A DNA stretch of 64,000 nucleotides, taken from positions 989,460-1,053,459 of the forward strand of contig VXAY01006827.1 in assembly GCA_013399855.1 (NCBI GenBank). The letters run 5' to 3'. Shown one piece after another: positions 57,901 to 64,000 of this stretch. A model generated the notes under the pieces. The model was not told where the DNA came from. It was given only the letters and a program-made list of their open reading frames with translations, and made no database searches. The DNA comes from Oxyruncus cristatus (lineage: Eukaryota; Chordata; Aves; Passeriformes; Cotingidae). How positions within the stretch are numbered: the first letter of the stretch is position 1; every line of letters starts with the position of its first letter. The position numbers were made by a program, and so were the translations under genes.

Positions 57901-60900
57901 AGCCACAACACATGGACTACTGGACAACTGCCTCACTTGGGCAACAGGACACAAGCGTGACATTCAATTAAGAGCAAGACAGATTATTTATTTCAAGACA
58001 ACTACCTCCCCCTGTGGATGTCCTTAGTAGAGAAGAACAGCACCACACAGGAGTGAAGGCAGCCACCTCACCAGGCTGAGAATCCCTAAATTTAATAGCT
58101 AATGGGAAAGAGAAGATTATGTTAATGAGCTGGTAACAGAGAAACAAATACGAGGCAACATAATGAACTGGTTACTTATGTGCAAGTGATTTCACCTGAT
58201 GGTCAGTAGAGCCAGGAAAAAAGTTCTCAGATTCAACTATTATAAAAGGATTGGCCAAGGCTCACCTGGCTTCTCTTCCCTGAGGTCACATAATCTTTGT
58301 CTTGAACGACACGTTTTCAATTAAAAAAACCAAGAAAGGTATATAATTCATACCATTAAGCAGAAGCGAACGCGGAGCTCAGTCTCTGATGATTACACAT
58401 ATTTGTAAAATAACAGTATGAACAGATCACATGCAGGGATGGGGCCTCATTTTTCTGCTCTCAGAAGACAGGCAGTTTCCTTGTGTCCACCTTCCTTTCT
58501 CCAGTTGGCCCGGTGGCATGTGGGCTGAAGCCTCTGCTCTCATGTTATCTGTGCTGGAAGCCCAGATGAGCTACCAGGATGCTGCTGGTTCACAATCCCT
58601 GGCTCTCTGCCACGATGGGAACGTTCAGGGTTTTGGGCAGGTTGCCAGAATTAAGCAACTTAAACCACAGATGAGGAATAGCAATTTTCAAAGCTTTTAA
58701 CTTTGTTAAATGTGAACTGAACTAGCAAAACGCACCTCCCTGGGCCCAAGGCTATCTCTGCCACATTTCAAAGGCCTGCAGCAAACAATGGAAGTGTTAG
58801 AGCTTGTCAGAAAAGGTCACAAGAATCTCTTCTAAAAGAAAGCACAAGGCAAACTAAAAATGAGAGTCACTGCCAATTCTTCCTAAAAACAGTGAACTCT
58901 TGTTGCTTTTGCAGGAATTTCTTTTGACAGAGCCATTAAATAAACACAAGTCATTATCCCACTCTTCTGAACATTTCAACTGGCATCGTTTTTTCAGGCA
59001 ATCTTCTGATGTTGGATCATTAAGGTGACATTGCTCCACAGAACTTTATAGTTACCCATTTTGCAGATCTACTGCATTGTTTACATTAATGCACAACCAT
59101 AGGCATGTTTATGGTAGCATTAGTCTCTCCCTGTGAGAAATCTTTGTTTTAAATACTTGAGAACGGAACACAGATGCCAGATTTGTGCAGGTATTGCACT
59201 AACAAAGGAAAACAATCTCTCTGTTTGCGGGAGCTTAGAGCGCTCAGTATTTTTATGTCTGGTATTGATGACACAGTACCTCTGAAGGCCATAGTACACC
59301 TCTTGATTGAGAGTGGAAATAAAACCAGTATATTCTACAATCCTGCATGAGGTGCTGGTGTCAATGAGCTTACATGAGGCATTAAGATGGATGTTCTTAA
59401 AACTACTTTGGACAGCTATAGATAAGTGAGAATTTAATGGAAAGAAGGTTTTGCCTTGACAAACTACTGCATCAGCAGCTAACTCTGTGTAAACAATCAC
59501 AAAATGGAGACTAATAAAAATGTTGTTTCACCCCTCATTGATAAGGAGAAGCTGTCCATAGATGGGGAGACACCTGAAATTATACACTTTTTTTTCCCTC
59601 CGTCTTTATTCTACAAGTCTGATGCAAGTTGGAGACAAGCATTGCTCAGACAGACACAAAAAGGTGAAATTTCAGCCCCGTGTGGAAACAGCTTAGATAA
59701 GCCAGATGCTTCCAGATCAGCTGAACACATTTAATGGAATCCTAGGGTTCTGGAAGAACCAATATAGAACATCTGAAATGAACGGACAGTCTGAAAACTT
59801 GAACATAGGGGAGATATTAGCAAAGTAGGAAAAGACCACATTCCCTTCCAGTCTTCAAATGCATATGAAAAAGACAGATTGGAGGAATGCAGACAAGCTA
59901 ATGAAAAAGAAGTGGAACAAATAATTAAGGTACTTCTTAGCATATGAAAGTTAAAAGGAGGCAAGGAACAAACATTATTTGCCACGAGCAAATCATGACT
60001 AGCAGCCCAAGTTCCTTCTATAAGAGGGGCACAGGCAGGGGTGGGCAGAAGCATCACATAACATTATGAACGTAGTTGAGCTCTTTTAATTGTCTCTCAA
60101 GATGCTCTCGTAAGGAAGCACAGAAAACAGAGCCTTAATGGGACTCACAGAGGTGCAAAACAGCCTGGCAAACTATATCCAAGACTAGTTTTAAATGATT
60201 CTTGGAATTATGCATTAAAAGGGGTTCTGCAAGAGTATTTCTTGGGTTCAGTGAAAGTCTGAATTAGGAAGGTGGACAATACACTGGACAAGAAGCTGGG
60301 ATGGACATCAATGCACTAGAAGAACTCTAATCACATAAAAAGGAGAAAAGGTGTGAAGGAAACAGTAAGAAATGCAATAGGTACAAGTGAAACACAGGAA
60401 GGAGTAATCATTTACATAAATGCAGGATGAGGAAGAACTGGTTAGGTAAAAGCTCTTCACAAAAGGATGTGGGGGAAACATCTATTCAATCTGAACATAG
60501 AGTCAACATCAGGTTGTTGTGAAAAAACCAAATATACTGAGATGTACAGACAGGAAATAAAGCTTGCAAGACACATACTGCCTCTCCCACTGCGCTCAGT
60601 ATCAACAAAAGCTGAAGAAAAATTCTATGTTCGGTTTTCTCTGATGCAGAGTGTAAGGAAAATGAGCCCAAAGATCAGGGAAAAAAAAAAAAAGGCACGA
60701 AGAAAGCTGGAGCAAATTTAGGTCATTTATCTTATGGAAAAATGATAAAGTAACATGGTAAGTCTTCAAGCATATAAAATTCTAAAGAAGAAAGAAACCC
60801 CTTTGTCCCCCATGCCAGTGTTTACCAAAATTAAGTTACAGGCTTTAATTGCAACAGGTCCAACACCAGGAGGAGCAACCTATAAAACAGTATAATGAAG

Positions 60901-63900
60901 CACCCAAGACTGCCTGGGAAAGCCATGAATGTCTCGTTATTGGAGGTCTGTAACAACAGGTTGCAGAAATTTTGTAAAGGAAAACTTGGCCTTGGGGCAA
61001 GCAGATGGACCAAGTGCTTCAAACCCAACTTCTTCTCTGTGTTTCTTAACTACAGAGCCTACAAGAAAAGGACACAGCTCGCACAGGCTGCCTCCATCAG
61101 CAAGCAGGAGCCTGGCAGAGGTTGCCTCGGAGCACTGGCAGCAGGGGAAGCGAGCTGGAAAACCCCCAATTCCCACCAAGCAACACTTCGCACTGACCTC
61201 TCACTTCACCCACCAAAAAAACCCACTTCCTGTTTTAAAAATAAATCCTAGCATGGAAGTCCTGATATTATTTGTTTCATAAGCAACTCATGCAGTAATT
61301 CCCCCTACGTTAATAAGATCTCCTTGCAGAGAACAGTATATTTTGGGTTTTTTTTCCTGGCACACAGCTATCTGAATACAGGGAAAGTTCAGTAACCACT
61401 AACCACTCTCCAAATGAATAACTGCACAGAGTGTGTCTTTTCTCTTTCAATTGTTTAGGAGACTGACCACTCCAACTGCTCCTCATGAGCACTGCCAGAG
61501 AGGAATGCTCTCTCTCATTCAGCGTTATCTCCACAGAAAGTCACCAAGCCACTTTAAAATCTAGGATACATTGGAAAGGTTTTTTCATCTGCGAAGTAAG
61601 AGTTCAAGGTCAAACCCAGGACAACAGCCAGAAAAAACCCCACCCAATTGCAGTTGGGGGAAATTAGGTATTTAGGCAAACTGGGAGATGTAAGCAAATC
61701 AGCTGGATTCAGCTCTGTCACAGCACAGATGTCACAAGCAGAGTGAACTGGGATACAAAAACTACCTTAGAGGTGTTTTTTTTAAAGAAAGGAAAAAAAA
61801 AAGATAACGCTTCAAAAAAACGCTTTCCTCTACCAGAAAAAGAACGTTTTCCCTCACAAGCACCATTCATAAACAACAAAGAAAACAAAAAAGCATTACT
61901 AAATAAAAGCAAGTGAAAAATTAAGGAATGGCAGGCTTGAATATTCTTGTTTTAGTTGCCCAACAGAATGAGCATTATTTAAGCAGTGTGAAGGCAGACT
62001 GTTATCTTTACCTCTCTGAATAGTACCTTATTCTCTGAATAGCCCCCATGGAATAACAGCCCCTACTCAAGGATTCAATAGCTTAATGAATATAACAAGA
62101 CTGGCAAAATCTGGAGCTTAATTTGCATGCAGTTTAAATATTTTTGCTTTATTAGTTTCATTTCAAAATAAAAATACACGTAAAAGTAACAGCAATTCAA
62201 GTGCCACTTGGCTTAGCACATATTTTTCCAGGAATTCTTACACTATCCAAATTCGCTAATTGCTAGAACTTGTTCAGCTAAAAGGAGAAATTCATATTAA
62301 ATGAAAATATCCTTTTTGTTTTATAATATGTAATTAACACAAGCTTTTCTAGCGTCAACACTGGCAAATCTATCCTCTTGAAAAATACACACATAATTTT
62401 CATGCGACAAATTAAATTTGGTGTGGTTATGCTTTTAGCACTCAACAAGTAAAAGCTTGTAAATGAAAAGCTGAAGCACAAAGGTATGGCGAGTCTCATT
62501 TAAGAAATCAAAATCTTTGGGAGAGAGGAATTCTCTCCTGCAGAACTCAAGAAAAGCTGCTAATAATTAAATACTGCCTCTGATTAACACTTTACACTAC
62601 ATGTTTATGTTGAAAGTCCTTGTTTAAGCAGATTGTGATACAAACCTAATCAAATCACTGTATTTCATTCTCTTATGATGCCTGGCTAATAACCACACAA
62701 CAGTTGGAAACTGCCAAAATATTTTACAGCTCAATTGTAATTCCCATCCAAGTCTAAGCATGCAGTAATTGGGCGTTAGCCACGTTCCAGGGGTGTTACA
62801 GCAATGCACAGCATTCAGATCTTCTGGGTTTCATTTTTTTAACACATGTAAAACTCCTAAATGATCCCCAGGATCTACTCAATAAAATTTCAAACTAAAT
62901 ATTAGTAGGTTGTCTCCAGAGACAGCTTTTTTTTTCATTACTTGAATATATTATTTAGGTTTTAAAATTTTAACTTAGCTAAATATTTGGAACTACAGCA
63001 GCATTTTTTTTTGTTCAGCAGCATTTTTTTTCCCCTGGTTTAACTTCCCTAAAGTAAACAAAAAGTTTTGTCAGATAAACACAATATAAACATTTTTTAG
63101 AAAAAAATTACATGATAAATATTGTAATGCTAAAAGCTTTGAGACAAAATGCTGATTTTGAATTCAAGGAACAAATTTTGCAGATAGGAGAAGTATTCCA
63201 AGCCACTGAGGGAGAGGAGGAATGGAAACATGGAAAGGGATTTTAGCATGCACTATTATACATGCGGTGTGCTCAATACTCCTGAGCAGGGTGTCCAGAT
63301 GACAGCTTGATGGGATTTCCTGAACAGACAACTCTATAGGTGTTTCTGATTGTTTGGGGTTTGCATTCCTGAGGCAGTATCAGAGACACAGATTCAGGAC
63401 TCCCTGGTCTTTCAATACTATTCCATCATTAACCCATTCATTCACTGTCCCTAACTCACAGTGACAGACAGATGACATCACTGGATCCCAAAGACATTAC
63501 TGTCCAATGGATTAAAATCCTTAAGAGGAGTTATGGCTTTGAGCTTCCACAAATGGAAGAAAGTGTTATATTTGAAGTGTCTTTTGGACTTAATTTACAT
63601 GGTGCGTTAAATAAAATTAAGCACTACTCAGAAGTTCTCAACTGGTCCCCAGATGATGCAATGATTAATGTGTTTCTGGTGTGAGCTGCTCCTGATTGCA
63701 AACACTCATCTGCAGACAGAATTAGGAAACTCGTGGATAGAAGAACTGCACCAGAGGACTTCAGTCTTCCAACCAGTAGCAGCAGTGCTCTTAGAAGGAG
63801 CTGTGGGGGAAGGTATCGATTGCTCTCCCTTAGGTTGGCTGATGAGATCAGATTTATCAGAGAACCCCAATGAGCTACAGGGGGGAAAATTTCAGCCAGC

Positions 63901-64000
63901 ACAAATGCAGAAAACTCACACTCAAGCCTCATACATCATCTTTAACATGTCTGATCATGTCCAGGTGTTACAAATGTAGAGCACTTATCACTCACACATC

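Larger units (their letters stand above)
52246..64000 (-). other. EHBP1: EHBP1 intron upstream of the CH-domain exons (right edge, incomplete)
   Basis: At least 11.7 kb of intron. I looked on the minus strand for the preceding linker exons (NPF-containing and Lys-Arg-Lys-Ala-Pro-Ala-Pro-Pro-type sequence) and saw none, so they should lie further right. A T/G-rich tract lies at 54856-54939. Much of 55670-56060 and 59740-60730 is purine-rich, possibly old repeat remnants that I could not name. Frames such as 59120-59500 minus and 60895-61282 plus have no recognisable family. Confidence 0.8.

Noticed and set aside
60060..60730. Possible ancient CR1 copy
   Set aside because: Some purine-rich phrases recall CR1 but no block order could be established by eye. 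A repeat-library search would decide.
1..64000. CRISPR array, operon, tRNA or rRNA gene
   Set aside because: No regular spaced repeats, no cloverleaf-forming sequence or rRNA signature was noticed, and the intron-exon structure is eukaryotic.

Overview
The window is vertebrate nuclear DNA, most likely from a bird. Two observations support this. First, there is one clear CR1 LINE fragment whose 3' end carries the tandem 8-mer tail and whose 3' region has the form common in birds. Second, all coding sequence found belongs to one large, intron-rich gene that matches vertebrate EHBP1 (EH domain-binding protein 1). Base composition is AT-rich, repeats are sparse, and a few N positions suggest a draft assembly. 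Turtles and crocodilians also carry CR1, so 'bird' is an inference.

EHBP1 runs on the minus strand across the whole window. Ten internal coding exons can be placed with GT-AG splice sites and consistent phases, in transcript order: 52067-52245, 51389-51437, 44369-45283, 42345-42488, 23618-23765, 16165-16281, 13015-13142, 10105-10243, 9848-9954 and 7208-7331. Together they hold 2050 coding bases (about 683 codons), roughly the second half of the protein. They cover the end of the proline-rich linker, the whole calponin-homology (CH) domain, a long Ser/Asp/Glu-rich disordered linker, two related basic helices, an acidic stretch, and the start of the C-terminal bMERB Rab-binding domain. The N-terminal C2-type domain and NPF motifs should lie to the right of position 64000. 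The last exons, with the end of bMERB and the C-terminal prenylation motif, should lie to the left of position 1.

Everything else is intron. It holds the CR1 fragment (about 16875-17940), several faint MIR-like SINE remnants, homopolymer and microsatellite tracts, and AT-rich unique sequence. Some intronic stretches look like conserved non-coding elements. In mammals the next gene past the 3' end of EHBP1 is OTX1, so some of these introns may carry long-range regulatory elements for it; that idea is inference. No tRNA, rRNA, CRISPR array, complete mobile element or second protein-coding gene was found. I did not find a previously undescribed system. The most useful leads are two tandem (NAGNAG) splice acceptors, a related pair of helices encoded by neighbouring exons, a tandem duplication meeting at a single N inside the CR1, a G-quadruplex-type tract spanning an assembly gap, and an intronic block with direct repeats spaced two helical turns apart.
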